Notes under the pieces: model-generated | Database searches by the model: none | What the model was told of the DNA's origin: nothing | Seen by the model: the letters and a program-made list of their open reading frames with translations, nothing else | From: Lepas anatifera | Lineage: Eukaryota; Arthropoda; Thecostraca; Lepadidae | Direction: 5' to 3' | Length of the DNA: 64,000 bases | NCBI GenBank assembly: GCA_034440635.1 | Contig: JAOTON010001819.1 | Coordinates: 2,006,001 to 2,070,000 of the forward strand | Position numbers and translations under genes: made by a program | In this document: positions 44,300 to 55,561 of the stretch, in pieces | Position numbering within the stretch: position 1 is the stretch's first letter | Layout: each line of letters starts with the position of its first letter

Positions 44300-45293
44300 T
44301 GAATACCCGCCACGATGGGCCTCCGAGCCACTTTCGCCCTGGTGGGGGTGTTTGAACACCCCCTCCAACTCTGGGAATTATGCGAGATAACGAAAAAATA
44401 CGAAAGCCGGTGGATAGCTCATACAATTCCATGAAAAACTATGTCGGCCACTTTTTTGCTCATGCTGATATTGAGGTCATGACAGGTCAAATAAGGTGAC
44501 ATTTTGGGTAGAGTTTTTGGTCTCTAGCGTCTGACCGAGTCGAGTTAGAATAATTTTTAGACATCATTCACTTCCTCCCGTCACGGCAAATCGAATGATA
44601 TATAATATGACCATGCTAGGTCAAAACACAAAAATGGCCTGACCTCAGGTCAGGCCAAGGTCACTTTCCGACCTAGCATATTCAATATGCATTTCAATCG
44701 ACTCGCAATGGCAATCCAAACGTAACGGTATCAAAATAAAAGCTGTATCATAATTCCTGCAAAGTTATTGACCTAAGACTAAAAGCTGCTTAAGTAGGGC
44801 CCCAGATGACCTCTCAGAAGTCACAGGTCAAAAATTGCAGCATGAACCGGGAAAGCCCAGTATAGTACGATTTGGTGAATATTAAGGTATTCTCAGCTGC
44901 TCTGTATCTACACAAATACAACCCATTTTCTGTTTTTTTCCATGCTTTTCTAATGGAGTTCACAATCCACACCCGACCCTAGGTCATCGATATGAAAAAT
45001 CCCGGAATACATTTTGCATCACTCGATGGGCCCATTATGTGGTATAAGTTTCAACCCGATAGATTCACCCATTTCTTACTTATGCCACCTTAAACATTTT
45101 TGGAGGTGAGGTCACTTGACCTGCACTGCTGACCCGACCTATGATGACCCAACTTAAAAAATTTGGAAAAAGTTGCGGAATGAATTAAGGGTAAGGTGTG
45201 CAAAGTAGGGCGGTGCTTTGCCCCGCTGTTTTTCGTACTGCCGGAAAAACCCCAGGGGGTGTTCAAACACCCCCCCACCGGAGCGAGGGTTAA
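44300..45293 (+). mobile_element. TTAA element inside copy D
   Basis: TGAA at 44300-44303 (a decayed TTAA) and TTAA at 45290-45293. The interrupted text ccaact|taaagggctctcac is continuous, reversed, at about 7820-7850. The left end reads TACCCGCCACGATGGGCC and the right, reversed, TTAACCCTCGCTCCGGTGGG. Both ends carry a GGGTGTTYRAACACCCC palindrome (about 44347 and 45258). The interior is rich in AGGTCA/TGACCT (for example ctcaggtcaggccaaggtca near 44655). Non-coding. Confidence 0.7.
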
Positions 45294-45296
45294 AGA

Positions 45297-46400
45297 ACTC
45301 TCACAAGCTCAGCGCTCAGACCAGCTCAGGATACCCCCATGGCCCATACCAGGTCAGGGCACCCACAGAACACAGATCTGCTCTTGGGCCCCAGATCAGC
45401 TCTTGGGCCCCAGATCAGTTCAGGGGCCTCAAGTCAGGCCAAGGGGCAAGATCAAGTCAGGGTGCTAAACCAGCTCAGGGATCCCTAACCAGGCCGGGGC
45501 ACATTCAGTTTAGGAGCCCCAGAGCTGCCCAGGGGACACCAGATCGGCCCACAGGGCACCAGATCAGCTTCGGGGACAAGGAATCAGATCAGTGGTCCCC
45601 AACCAACTCGGGACCCAGATCAGCTCGGGGTACCAGATCAAGTCAGGAGGCACTTAATCAGCTCAGGAGCCCCATACCAGCTCAGGGGCTCTTATCAGCC
45701 TATGTGGGCCCGGCTCAGTTCAGGGCGCCAGAGTGCTGAAGAAATTACTTAATCAACTCAGGAGGCCCAGATCAGCTAAAAAAGGCACCAGATTGGCTTA
45801 GGGGACACCAAACTAGCTCAAGGGACGCCAGGCTAGCTCAGAGGGCATAAAATGAGCTTAGGAGGCTCAATGATGACTCAGGAGGCACCAGATCGACTCA
45901 GGGGGCATTATTTTAGCTAAGGGGGCAACATATCTGCTCAGGGGGCACCAGGTCGATCAGTCCGGGGGCCTAGATCAGCGTTTAGTCCCCAGACTGGAGC
46001 AGGGGCATATATCAGTTCAGGGAACACAAGGTCAACTCAGGGTGCACCAGATCATCTAAGGATACATCAATAACCAGCCCAGGAGGCACCTGATCAGCTC
46101 AAGAGGTACCATATTGGCTCGGGGGACAGTAGATCAACTCCGGGAGGCATGAGATTAGTTCAGGGGGCCAGATCAGTTTGAAGGGCACTTAAACAGTTAA
46201 TAGGGCACCAGGCAAGCTCGGAGGCATCAGACTAGCTCAGAGAGCATAATATAGGTTCAAGAGGCACAATAATTTGCTCAGTGGGCACCAGATTGACTCA
46301 GGGGGCACCAGATTATCTTAAAGGGCACGTGATCAGTTCAAAGGGCCAAAACCAGCTCAGTGGGCACCAGATGAGCTCAAGGGGCACCAGATTATCTCCG
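45297..46400 (-). repeat. ~21-bp minisatellite array (reverse)
   Basis: Reverse-complement form of the 6780-7930 array (units like GGGCACCAGATCAGCTCAGG). A 173-codon open frame at 45218-45739 is a by-product of the array. Confidence 0.8.
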
Positions 46401-46679
46401 CCCGTACGATTAAGAGCGACGATGAGGCAATAGCTGGAAACGGATTACGTACCCATACTCTTCCTGGGTGCTTGGAAAGGCGACAGAATACCCTAGCTGA
46501 CCAAAAAAGGTATTAAACTGTCAAACAATAGCTTTTAAAGCTAAATGCCATCTAGTTGCATCAAGGTTCAACGGCGTAGGGCCCTAAATTTCAAGCGGCA
46601 CGGCCCCAAAGGGGTACACAGCCTAGCGATAAAAGGGCACCCCGGCACCGATGGAGGCACGTGCCCCCTGTGCCCACCC
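46401..46679 (-). repeat. Left-terminal region of copy D (reverse)
   Basis: Reverse complement of the head unit, including caacggcgtagggccctaaat and the ggcacgtgcc palindrome. It is cut at 46680 by element E; the missing last bases, ccacccccctggctgcgcctctg, lie at 54133-54155. Confidence 0.7.
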
Positions 46680-46689
46680 CAGGGGCGCA

Positions 46690-47969
46690 ACTTTATGTTT
46701 TCGATTGGGGGGCACCCGGCTCGAAAGGGGGCCCGTACATGATGGGGGGCCCGTATTTTTTAATGAAAATGTGACGGAAAAACGTATTTCGACCGTCTGT
46801 TGTCGAAAACTGACTGCAAAGGTTAAATAACAATTTTTAGCGCGCTATTGGTCACTGTTCCTGATTTGCACTATTTAGCCCAAAAAGTAGTCAGAAGACC
46901 CAATCTTTTGAACGAGCTGCCAAACTATGTAGGGGTATTGGACAAGTAGGTGTCTACTTACCGTCTTTGTCGTCCACGTGGATGCTCTACTCCGGAGGTA
47001 CAACAGGATCAGCCCCGGACGACGCAGGAGGGATGGATGCTGGAGGGTCTTCTAGCAAACGGGATCCGGCTGATGGCCTGGCCGAGGAAGGCAATGATCA
47101 GGAAAAGAAGGATTGGAATTACAACCTTACTTTACCGTTTTGCTGGAAACTATACACATTGCACTTTTCCGAGTTAGTTTTAAATTGGGGTTTTAATTTT
47201 TTGCGGTCGATAAATGAACGTAGCTTGCAAAGTACCAAAAATAGTAGTGATATGAACTACTTTAAGTGGACGCGTACGTTGCTAGAGATTAAATGCAAAT
47301 ATGATCGGGGTCATTTTATTACAGTTTGCAAAATTAGCAAGACGATTCTAGATTCATAGTTTACCTGAAAAATGTACAAAATTTGGGTAGTTTTGCCAGA
47401 GCAGCCCCTCGGTATTGAATGTTCTTTGTTTTACGCTTTTGTGCACCCGACTTATGTTTATACTGTCCAACCATTTTAACATTCACACCTGGAACGAAAT
47501 CGCATAATCGCGAATAATTTGATACAAATGGAAGGTAGAGATCGAAGTGCGAAATTCCTTTATCAGCGGGGAAATCGAACCTACTGATATTTATGTTAGA
47601 TGATCAAGACACCTTTTTCTGATCCATTCACCTTGCCAGTTCATGGCATTGTACAACACTGGGTACCGGTCAAGGGGTACTATGAATAGGTGGTACTGCC
47701 TATTTCCCTTTACAACCCTCATATAGGACCAGTACAAAAGGAATGGGGGGCCTAACATTTCTCACGCCCCATCCATTTTTCCCCGAATGTTGCATGGGAA
47801 CGGCCGCACGTTGCCCCGGGAAAACCACAGGGGGCCCGCAAGCATGGCAGGGGGCCGGTTTCGGCAACAGGGAGCACGGATACACCACCTGAGGCACGAA
47901 ACTGCTCACAAATAAGGAACTCCTGCAAATACGCGACTAACACAACAGCTTCAGTTTCTGCACGATATT
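46690..47969. other. Internal non-satellite part of element E
   Basis: A 130-codon frame at 46967-47359 has a Gly/Ser/Asp-rich start (GGTTGSAPDDAGGMDAGGSS) and a hydrophobic middle. I do not recognise it; it could be a decayed piece of the autonomous partner's gene or chance. No other coding signal. Confidence 0.35.
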
Positions 47970-49560
47970 CTTAGACCACAAGGGGCCCAGACAGACCACA
48001 TAGGGCCTGAGCACACCAAAGGGGCCGGGCGGACCACAGGAACCCAGAAAACCATAGGACGCCGGTAAACCCAAAAGGGGCCCGAGCAGACCACACACAG
48101 CCAGCAATTTGACTGGACTCTGCCCGATATATGCTGGGCTTTGACTGGGCAGAGCCCGCATACATGGGCTCAGCCCAGGTCCGGCTCCGCTCCGTCTGGG
48201 CAGAGCCCATGGTCAAGCAAGACCGGGCTCTACCGCTCGGGCAAGTTGTCATCCCCTGACCTAATGTCGGGCTCAGCCCGAGTCTATGTGGCTCAGCTAT
48301 GAGTCTTAGGGCTCGGGCAGAGCCCGACCCAGCCCGCTCTGGGCCCGGTCGGAATTGCTGGCTGGGTAGCGGGCCCGGGCAGACCACACGGGGCCTGGAC
48401 AGATGAAAGGACCCGGGCAGACCACAAGGACCCGAGCTGAACACAAGGGCCGGGCTAACCACAGAGGGGCCCAGTCTGGAAAGTGTGGCAGCAGACCTGA
48501 CGAGTCCGCACCAGCCTTGTAGATTTTTCGCACCACCAGCAGCCTAAAATTCACACCAAGCATTGGTGAGAAATTTCACTGACCCGGAAATTTCTATGTT
48601 TTTATCAGTTTCTCCCTTCTCAGATCTCTGTGGGTGTTTGATTTGAGCTCCCTCGCACCATACAGCAAAAGTGGGCACTTGTTTGCTCCAAAGTTCGAAC
48701 CACCTGAAGGGTGTCCGCACCACGAGATCTCGCCAAAAGTGCCATAATTTGCAGACTGGGAGGGGCCCGGGCAAACCACAGAGGGCCCGCGCAGACAAAA
48801 GGGGCCCCGAACGGATAAAAGGGGGTCCGCAGAGGCCACACAGAGGCCCGGACAGGCCAAAAGGGTTCCGGGAAAACCACAGGAGGCCCGGGCAGACCAC
48901 AAGGGGCTCGATCAGAACAAAATGGGCACTAGCAGACAAGGGGTCCGTGCAGACCAAATGGGACCCGGCCAGTCTGCAAAGTATGGCAGCAGGCCAGACT
49001 AGTCGCACCAGCCATCCAAAATTATCGCACCACCAGCCTAAAAAATCTCACCAATCTGCCAGATATTAGGGAGAAAAACGCACACATTCCTAACCACACG
49101 ATGCAATACTACCTCTCTTATTAGTTAGTTAAGGACTTTTTATACGGCCCCCTCCTGTGTCTTTCTAACTATTCAGTCATTATTTTTTTTTAGTTTTCAG
49201 TGTCAACTTCCTCGCACCAGTCTTGCAAATTCGCACCAGGCTGATAAAATTCGCACCACTCGCTCCTGTCTCCAAGGACACTCGCACCCAGGGTAGTAAA
49301 GGACCGACGAGCTCGCACCGACGAGATCTCGTCGAAAATGCCATACTTTGCACACTGGGGCCCGGGTACACCACAGGGGCCCGGACAGGCCACAGGGGGC
49401 CCGATCAGACCAATAGGGGCCCGGGATACCACAGGGGCCCGCATGTCAAGCATGGCAGAGGCTGGTTGCAGTTACACGAACCGCATCCATGGCAGGCCCG
49501 TCTGCATCCACAGGGTATTAACTACTGGGAGTAGGGACCCGGCTGCAGCCACCAGGGGGC
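47970..49560. repeat. Degenerate ~20-bp satellite blocks (GGCCCGGGCAGACCACAGG-type)
   Basis: Units like GGGCCCGAGCAGACCACA repeat at 47980-48110, 48360-48480, 48760-48990 and 49350-49470, separated by text with cgcaccac and gatctcgtcgaaaatgcc phrases that occur twice (about 48725 and 49320). Related to the 51720-52060 block. Confidence 0.7.
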
Positions 49561-49950
49561 GGGGCGAATGGGGTGGCCACCAGGGGGGGGCGAATGGGGC
49601 AGCCACCCCTTAAACCCAAGAGCCTCTGAGGACGAAATGCCACCCCCAAACTCTCCCCTCCCCCAGGATGCGACGATTGGTCGCCCTTTGGGTGAAAAGT
49701 GCGCCCTTCGGGTGGCTAAGTGCCGCCCTGTCCCTGAGGTTTTGCCCCTCCCCTCCCCGGTATTATGGTAGTAGGCAGACCACATCTCGCGGTTCAAAAG
49801 GATCACATCAGAAGGTCCACAGTTCATAGGTGCTACCACTCAAAAGGTCCAACTTTCAAAAAGTCCAAAGAGGCGTGATCAGATACATGAGAGTGGGGTG
49901 TATGATGCCGCAGAGGCGTGCTAAGACACCTGATCACAGGAGGCAATGAG

Positions 49951-50020
49951 GGTTAGGTTAGGTTAGGTTAGGTTAGGTTAGGTTAGGTTAGGTTAGGTCA
50001 GGTCAGGTCAGGTCAGGTCA
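49951..50020 (+). repeat. (GGTTA)9 then (GGTCA)5
   Basis: Nine GGTTA units at 49951-49995 and five GGTCA units at 49996-50020, that is TTAGG and TCAGG repeats in one strand sense. Both are known arthropod telomere pentamers (TCAGG in some beetles). Confidence 0.95.
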
Positions 50021-50285
50021 ATTGTGTATGCCCTTAGTCCCTATTTCCTAGTCTGGGGATATCACCCCTCTTTCCTGAATCTGAGTGTACCTCTGGTCTG
50101 GGTACCACTTAACACTACTCAAGCTTCCCCTCCTTCTGTCTGTTTCATCTCTAGGGATTTTCTTGCAGAATGTGGGGATATTTCTAAGACATTTCGAAAA
50201 GTGGTAGCCAGACCAGAGGCGCACTCAGATTCTGGAAAGAGGGTTGATATTCCCAGTCTAGGAAATAGGGACTAAGGGCATACAC

Positions 50286-50515
50286 ACCTGACCTGACCTG
50301 ACCTGACCTGACCTGACCTGACCTGACCTGACCTGACCTGACCTGACCTGACCTGACCTGACCTGACCTGACCTGACCTGACCTGACCTAACCTAACCTA
50401 ACCTAACCTAACCTAACCTAACCTAACCTAACCTAACCTAACCTAACCTAACCTAACCTAACCTAACCTAACCTAACCTAACCTAACCTAACCTAACCTA
50501 ACCTAACCTAACCTA
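50286..50515 (-). repeat. (ACCTG)20 then (ACCTA)26
   Basis: Twenty ACCTG units at 50286-50385 and twenty-six ACCTA units at 50386-50515. They mirror the left tract but are 3-4 times longer, so the two arms have expanded independently. Confidence 0.95.
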
Positions 50516-50722
50516 ACCCTCATTGCCTCCTATTATCAGGTGCCTTAGCACGCCTCTGCGGCATCATGCATCCCACTCTCATGCATCTGAGCACGCTTCT
50601 TTGGACCTTTTGAATATTGGACTTTAAGTTAGACATTTTGAGCGGTAGAACATATGAACTGTGGACCTTCTGATGTGATCCTTTTGAACCGCGAGATGTG
50701 ATCTGCCTACTACCATAATACC

Positions 50723-51539
50723 CCCCCTCCCCTTACCCAAATTCTAGATACGTCACTGGCGGCCATAGGGGAAAAAGATTCTCCAAGTCTTGGTATTTAG
50801 CCATCAGGGGAGCCGGACAGGGGATCATCACTCATTAGGGATTCAGCCCGACATGAGCTAATAGCAAACAATCACTTCACTTGCCATTCAACACTGCGCA
50901 TAGGAGCACGATTTGGATTGACACGAAAAGCCCAAACGTAAAATCCAAATCAGAGCCTAACGAAACTTTTCCAGAGTAGACACAAGCCGATTGAATCATA
51001 AGCATGCCAATTTTACTGTTCAAGGCAAACTTTGTGCAAATCATTCGCCTCGGCGAATGCGACAAGAGAGCCAGGAGCATACCTTAGCTTCCTTCGCGCT
51101 CCGCTGACAAGCCCGGGAAATTAAGAGGCTACCATTCGCCGGCGGACGCACATTATTTAACCCAGGTTTGACGACAAGATTTGATACACTTTTTGACAGA
51201 CAAATTTAAAAGACTTAAATTTGTCTGTATATAAAATTACACTAGAACAAACAAAAATGGAAAACTTCATGCACATTTCTGACAAAAATGCCTAGAAATA
51301 TATCAATGAAGAAAAGTAGTGCCGGTGGAGAGATGCAAAAATAACAAACATGTCAATTTATTAAACCAGTACTTATCGGAACGGGCCCGGCTGCGCACGG
51401 TGGGGGGGGGGTGGTGAACTACAGGGGGTCGTAAGCAGGGCAAGGAGCCCGGCTAGAGTCAGAGGAGGCCTGGGTAGCCCAGAGGGAGCTTGAAATTATA
51501 GCACGGGTTCCCGGTACAGCGAAGTGGGAGGAGTGGAAT
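50723..51539. other. Internal sequence of element E
   Basis: No gene. It contains a ccagatacgtcactggcggcc-like MITE terminus near 50747 and AT-rich text, then G-rich text resembling the satellite's edge (51400-51500). Confidence 0.35.
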
Positions 51540-51716
51540 CAGGGGCGGATTCAGGACGATGGAGGGGGAGGGAGGCAACGGGGCCCCAAATCGTGAAAAA
51601 ACATATGGTTTTTGTTTGAAAAAATCCGTATAAATTGGTAAAATCGGGGATTTGGGGAGGGCATCAAATCCCCAAATTTTACCTTTAACCCCCCCCCAGC
51701 CCTGGATCCGCTAGTG
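51540..51716. mobile_element. Small hAT-type MITE inside element E
   Basis: Starts CAGGGGCGGATTCAGG and ends CCTGGATCCGCTAGTG. The interior (cgtgaaaaaacatatggttt, aattggtaaaatcgggg) is related to the MITE at 20733. The target duplication is unclear. Confidence 0.6.
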
Positions 51717-51719
51717 CTG

Positions 51720-52060
51720 TGGTTCCTTGCAGACCACAGGGACACGGACAAACCATAGGAGCCCGGGCAAATTGCAACGGGCCGGGCAGACCGCAGGGGG
51801 CTGGGTAGACCACAGGGGGCCCGAGCAGACCACAGAGGGCCCGGGCAGACTAAAAGGAGCCCAGACCGCCCACAAGGGGCGCGGGCAGACCACAGGGGCC
51901 CGGGCGGACCACACAGGACCCAGGCACACTACAAAAGCCCATACCACCTACAAAGGCCCCGAGCAGACTAATAGGGGCCAAGGCAGAATACAAGGAGCCC
52001 GGTTGCAGTCACAGAGGAACCAAAAAGGTCCCGAGACTGCCAGAAATAGGGCCCCGGATG
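51720..52060. repeat. ~20-bp satellite block
   Basis: Units of GGCCCGGGCAGACCACAGGG type, same family as 47970-49560, leading into the main 21-bp array. Confidence 0.7.
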
Positions 52061-52249
52061 CAGTCAAAATGGGCCTGAGAATATCGTTAGTGACCGTTCG
52101 CGGACACAGCGATTATGGGTGGCCCTAAAGGGGACCGCACCCAAGCAAGCATGCCAGGGAGCCCGACCGCAGCCACAGCAAGCCCAGATGGACCACGGGG
52201 CCCCGCACTCATGGCAAGGGCCCGTCCGTGGCATTAGAGGACCCGCGCC

Positions 52250-53830
52250 TCCTGGACCACAGGGAGCCCAGTTGCAGTCACAGGTCCCGGTTGCAGTCAC
52301 AGGGGGCCCGGGTGGATCACAGGCGCCCGGTTGCGGTGACAGGGGCTCGGGCGGATCACAGAGGGCTCGGTTGCAGTCACAGGAGCCCGGGTGGATAACA
52401 GGGGGCCGGGTGGATTCCAGGGCCCCGGTTGCAGTCACAGGTGGCCCAGTTGGACCACAGGGAATCCGTTTGCAGTCAAAGGGGGCCAGGGTGGATCTCA
52501 GGGGGCCCGGTTGCAGTCAAAGAGGGCCCGTGTGGATCACATGGGGCCAGGATGGATCACAGGGGGCCCCAGGTGGATTACAGGGGGCCCTATAGCAGTC
52601 ACAGGGGGCCCGGGTGGATCAAAAAGGGCCCGGTTGCAGTCATAGGGGGCCCGGTTGCAGTCACATAGTGCATGGTTGCAGTCACAGGGGCCCTGAGTGG
52701 ATCACAGATGGCCCGGTTGCAGTCCCAGGGGGCCCGGGTGTATCACAGAGGGCCCGGTTGCAGTCACAGTGGGCCGGGTGGATTACAGGGGGCCCGGTTG
52801 CAGTCACAGGGGGCCGGATGGCTCACAGAGGGCCCGGTTGCAGTCACAGGGGACCCGAGTGGATCACAGATGGCCCGGGTGGATCTTAACTGGCCTGGTT
52901 GTAATCACAGGAGGGTCCGGTTGCAGTCACAGAGGGCCCGGGTGGATCACAGGGGACCCGGTCGCAGTCACAGGGGGCCTGAGTGAATCATAGGGGGCCC
53001 GGTTGCAGTCACAGGGGCCCCGGGTGGATCACAGATGGCCCGGTTGCAGTCACAGGGGGCCCGGGTGTATCACAGGGGGCCCGGGTGTATCACAGGGGGC
53101 CCGGGTGGATCATAGGGGGCCCGGTTGTAATTACAGGGGGCCCGGGTGGATCACATGGGGCCCGGTTGTAGTCACAGGGGCCCGAGTGGATTACAGGGGG
53201 CCCGGTTTCAGTCACAGGGGGCCCGGGTGGATCATAGATGGCACGCTTGCAGTCACAGGGGGCCCGGTTGGAGTCACATGGGCCCGGGTGGATCATATGG
53301 GGCCCGGTTATAATTACAGGGGGCCCGGGTGGATCACAGAGAGTCCGGTTGCAGTCGCAGGGGACCGGGTGGATCGCAGAGGGCCCGGTTGCAGTCACAG
53401 GGGCCCCGGTGGATCACAGTTGGCTCTGTCCTAGTCACAGGGGGCCCGGGTGTATCACAGGGGCCCGGGTGGATGATAGGGGCCCGGTTGTAATCACAGG
53501 GGGCCCGGGTGTATCACAGGGGTCCGGGTGGATGATATGGGGCTCGGTTGTAATCACAGAGAGCCCGGGTGGATTACAGGGAGCCCGGTTGCAGTCACAG
53601 GTGGGCTGGGTGGATCACAGATGGCCCGGTTGTAGTCACAGGGAGCTCGGGTGGATGACAGGGGCCCGGTTGCAGTCACAGGGGCCCGGTTGCAGTCACA
53701 GGGGGCCGGATAGATTACAGGGGGCCCGGCTGCAGTCACAGGGGGCCCGGGTGGATTACAGGGGGCCCGGTTGCAGTCCACAGGGGGCCCGGGTGGATCA
53801 CAGAGGGCCCGGTTGGATGACAGGAGGCCC
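52250..53830. repeat. 21-bp satellite, two alternating unit types
   Basis: About 75 units of two kinds: GGGCCCGGTTGCAGTCACAGG and GGGCCCGGGTGGATCACAGGG. As 21 is a multiple of three, all three forward frames stay open for hundreds of bases and give 7-residue repeats (GPGCSHR, GPGWIT). The longest frame is 53238-54191. There is no start or splice context, so I treat it as non-coding satellite. Confidence 0.85.
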
Positions 53831-54163
53831 GAGACCGCCGGAATTAGGGACCCGGCTGCTGTCAGTGGGCCTGAAAAAAATATCGTTAGGGACCCGGTTG
53901 CGGACACCGAGGTTAAAGGTAGCCCACAGGGCACCCGCAAGCATGCCAGGGAGCCTGGCCTCAGCCAAAGCTAGCCCAAGTAGACCACTGAGGCCCGGAA
54001 TCGTGGCAGGGGCCCGGCTCTGTCCGCAGGGGCCCGCAACTTGGGATTGGGGGGGCTCGTCGGGTCATTGGGGGGCTTCTCCGAGCATTGGGGGGCTCGA
54101 GCCCCCCAAATATATGGAAACTTGCGCCCCTGCCACCCCCCTGGCTGCGCCTCTGGTCGATAA

Positions 54164-54599
54164 GCCCCGGAATTATTATCTCCTCGAATAAAGGTTTTAT
54201 GTATGGCTCCAAGAACCCTATACATACTTTTTTGTAAATATTGATATCTATCCATATCACAATACAATCAATATTGATATCGCTAACGCCGCTCTCCATA
54301 CAGGAGTGCAAACTATTTTCAATGGTAAGAATTGTCTCCACAATAAGTGCCGGAATCCTTGCCCCCTAAACTTTCCGGCTAGATCCGCCCCTGAGCGGCG
54401 GTGGATTCAGTTCGTCAGTTACATTCAGTCAAAATTCAGTTACAGGGTGAAGGGAACAAAATTCATTTCAGCTTGGCCACCCTGTTAACTTCCTATCCCT
54501 CAGTGCACTCCGTAGACTTTCGTGCTTTTTGGTCATCTAGCGGCACAGTTGTATACCAAAGGTTACAAGAGACGTCGCAAGAACTGTGGCTGATTTCAT
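54164..54599. other. Unassigned sequence right of copy D
   Basis: AT-rich; includes a gatatc/atattgatatc inverted stretch near 54241-54282. No gene. Confidence 0.35.
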
Positions 54600-54870
54600 T
54601 TGTGGGCAGTTTAATCTGTGGGCGGTTTGTTCATTCCGATGGATGTTGTGCATCAGCTGTGGGCGCTTTTGAGTGTGGGTGATTTCAACTGTGGTCATAT
54701 TTATCTCTCCCTAACAGGGCATTTTGTGGCCTATTTGAGCTGTGGGCAAAATAATATGTGGGCGATTTAAGCCGTGGGCGATTTTGGTGCGGACGATTTT
54801 GACTGTGGGCGATTTTAGCTATGGTCGAATTAAGCTGTGGTCGTTTCCTTTGTGGGCGATTTGAGGTCCC
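54600..54870. repeat. ~16-bp tandem array (TGTGGGCGATTTAAGC-type)
   Basis: Reverse-complement form of the array at 1430-1700, with about a dozen units of the type tgtgggcgattt. Confidence 0.65.
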
Positions 54871-55561
54871 CTAGCATTAAACCAGCTTAAAACATACTGG
54901 ATGTGCAAAAAAACATACTGTTTTAAATAAAAGCTGTATAATTCAAAATAAAGACTTAATTTATGAGAAATATCTCATTTGAAGTGAATTTCTCGAAGAA
55001 ACTATTGTAAATATTTTGTTGTGAGCAGGATTAGAATAATTTACCGTGAAGTGCTAGTAGGTCCTTGGTAGGAGACTTTGACCAACCTTATCTTTTAGGG
55101 TCTTGATGATAGAGCAGGATTTCAGTGGTTGGGTGATATTTAGCAAGTTTTTAGTGATTGCGGAAGTGTGGACTACTATATTTTCTTTTAGCGCGCTTCC
55201 TCAATTGACTTTGTTGAATTTTTAAGTAATTTTTTCATTTTTAATGTGGAAGTAGGGGAAGTGGCATCCATAACAAGTCGATAACTGTGCCCAAAGCAAT
55301 AGAGACACTGACAGTGCCGTGAAGCCTCCAGTTTACACTTGATTGTGTGTGCGTTGGTGGTTGGTAGTGGTAATTTGGAAGAAATAGGGTAGTAAGAAGC
55401 TGCTGTAATGGAACAGTATTGCTAGAAGTACGGATCAGATCAATGGAATGATATTAAAAGAAGAGCAGAATTTTAACCAGACAGATTGAAATGATTTCAA
55501 GTTCTGGGTGAGACATTGAAGTGACATTGAAGTGATCACACTTGCCTATGATGGGTTTGTG
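54871..55561 (+). other. AT-rich sequence upstream of the candidate exon
   Basis: No repeat family was recognised from about 54900 to 55560. It could include the promoter and 5' UTR of a host gene. I see no firm TATA or initiator element. A 4-codon upstream frame (MMGL) from 55548 has its TGA stop overlapping the ATG at 55562. Confidence 0.35.

Larger units (their letters stand above)
49759..50722. mobile_element. 964-bp palindrome (foldback element) with TTAGG/TCAGG tracts
   Basis: Outer arms 49759-49950 and 50516-50722, inner arms 50024-50110 and 50199-50285, and a loop of about 88 nt. Each half has, from outside in, unique arm, TTAGG tract, TCAGG tract, inner arm. Ends are GGTATTATGGTAGTAGGCAG and its complement. 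Flanks are C-rich (cccctcccc), so any target duplication is hard to define. No coding sequence. Confidence 0.85.
46680..54132 (+). mobile_element. Second hAT-like element (E) nested in copy D
   Basis: Left end CAGGGGCGCAACTTTATG at 46680, right end (reversed) CAGGGGCGCAAGTTTCCATA ending at 54132, followed inward in both by TTGGGGGGC. Taking the ends from AGGGGCG, the flanks CCCACCCC (46673-46680) and GCCACCCC (54132-54139) match at 7 of 8. It splits the terminal ~23 bp off copy D. Inside are G/C-rich ~20-21-bp satellite blocks, a palindrome with telomere-type repeats, and a MITE. No transposase. Confidence 0.75.
42173..54155 (-). mobile_element. hAT-like minisatellite element (copy D) with 8-bp target duplication
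   Basis: The left boundary in the window is CAGGAGTGCAGCCAGA at 42173 and the right is CCTGGCTGCGCCTCTG at 54155. The 8 bp outside are GGCGATAA (42165-42172) and GTCGATAA (54156-54163), 7 of 8 matching. The order of tail, array and head is the reverse of copy B, so this copy is on the minus strand. Three insertions explain its length: a non-LTR fragment (42791-43708), a TTAA element (44300-45293) and a second hAT-like element (46680-54132). Confidence 0.8.

Noticed and set aside
45218..45739. 173-codon open frame
   Set aside because: It spans the end of a TTAA element and the minisatellite array, with no motif.
49951..50515. A true chromosome end or fused telomere
   Set aside because: The pentamer tracts are short, lie inside a 964-bp palindrome with unique arms, and are flanked on both sides by transposon sequence. 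A head-to-head fusion would not leave an inner unique arm and loop between the tracts.
52250..53830. CRISPR-like array
   Set aside because: Units are 21 bp in direct tandem without unique spacers, in a eukaryotic transposon context.
53238..54191. 317-codon open frame as a repetitive protein gene
   Set aside because: It is a by-product of the 21-bp satellite, which is open in all forward frames. No start context, domain or splice signals.
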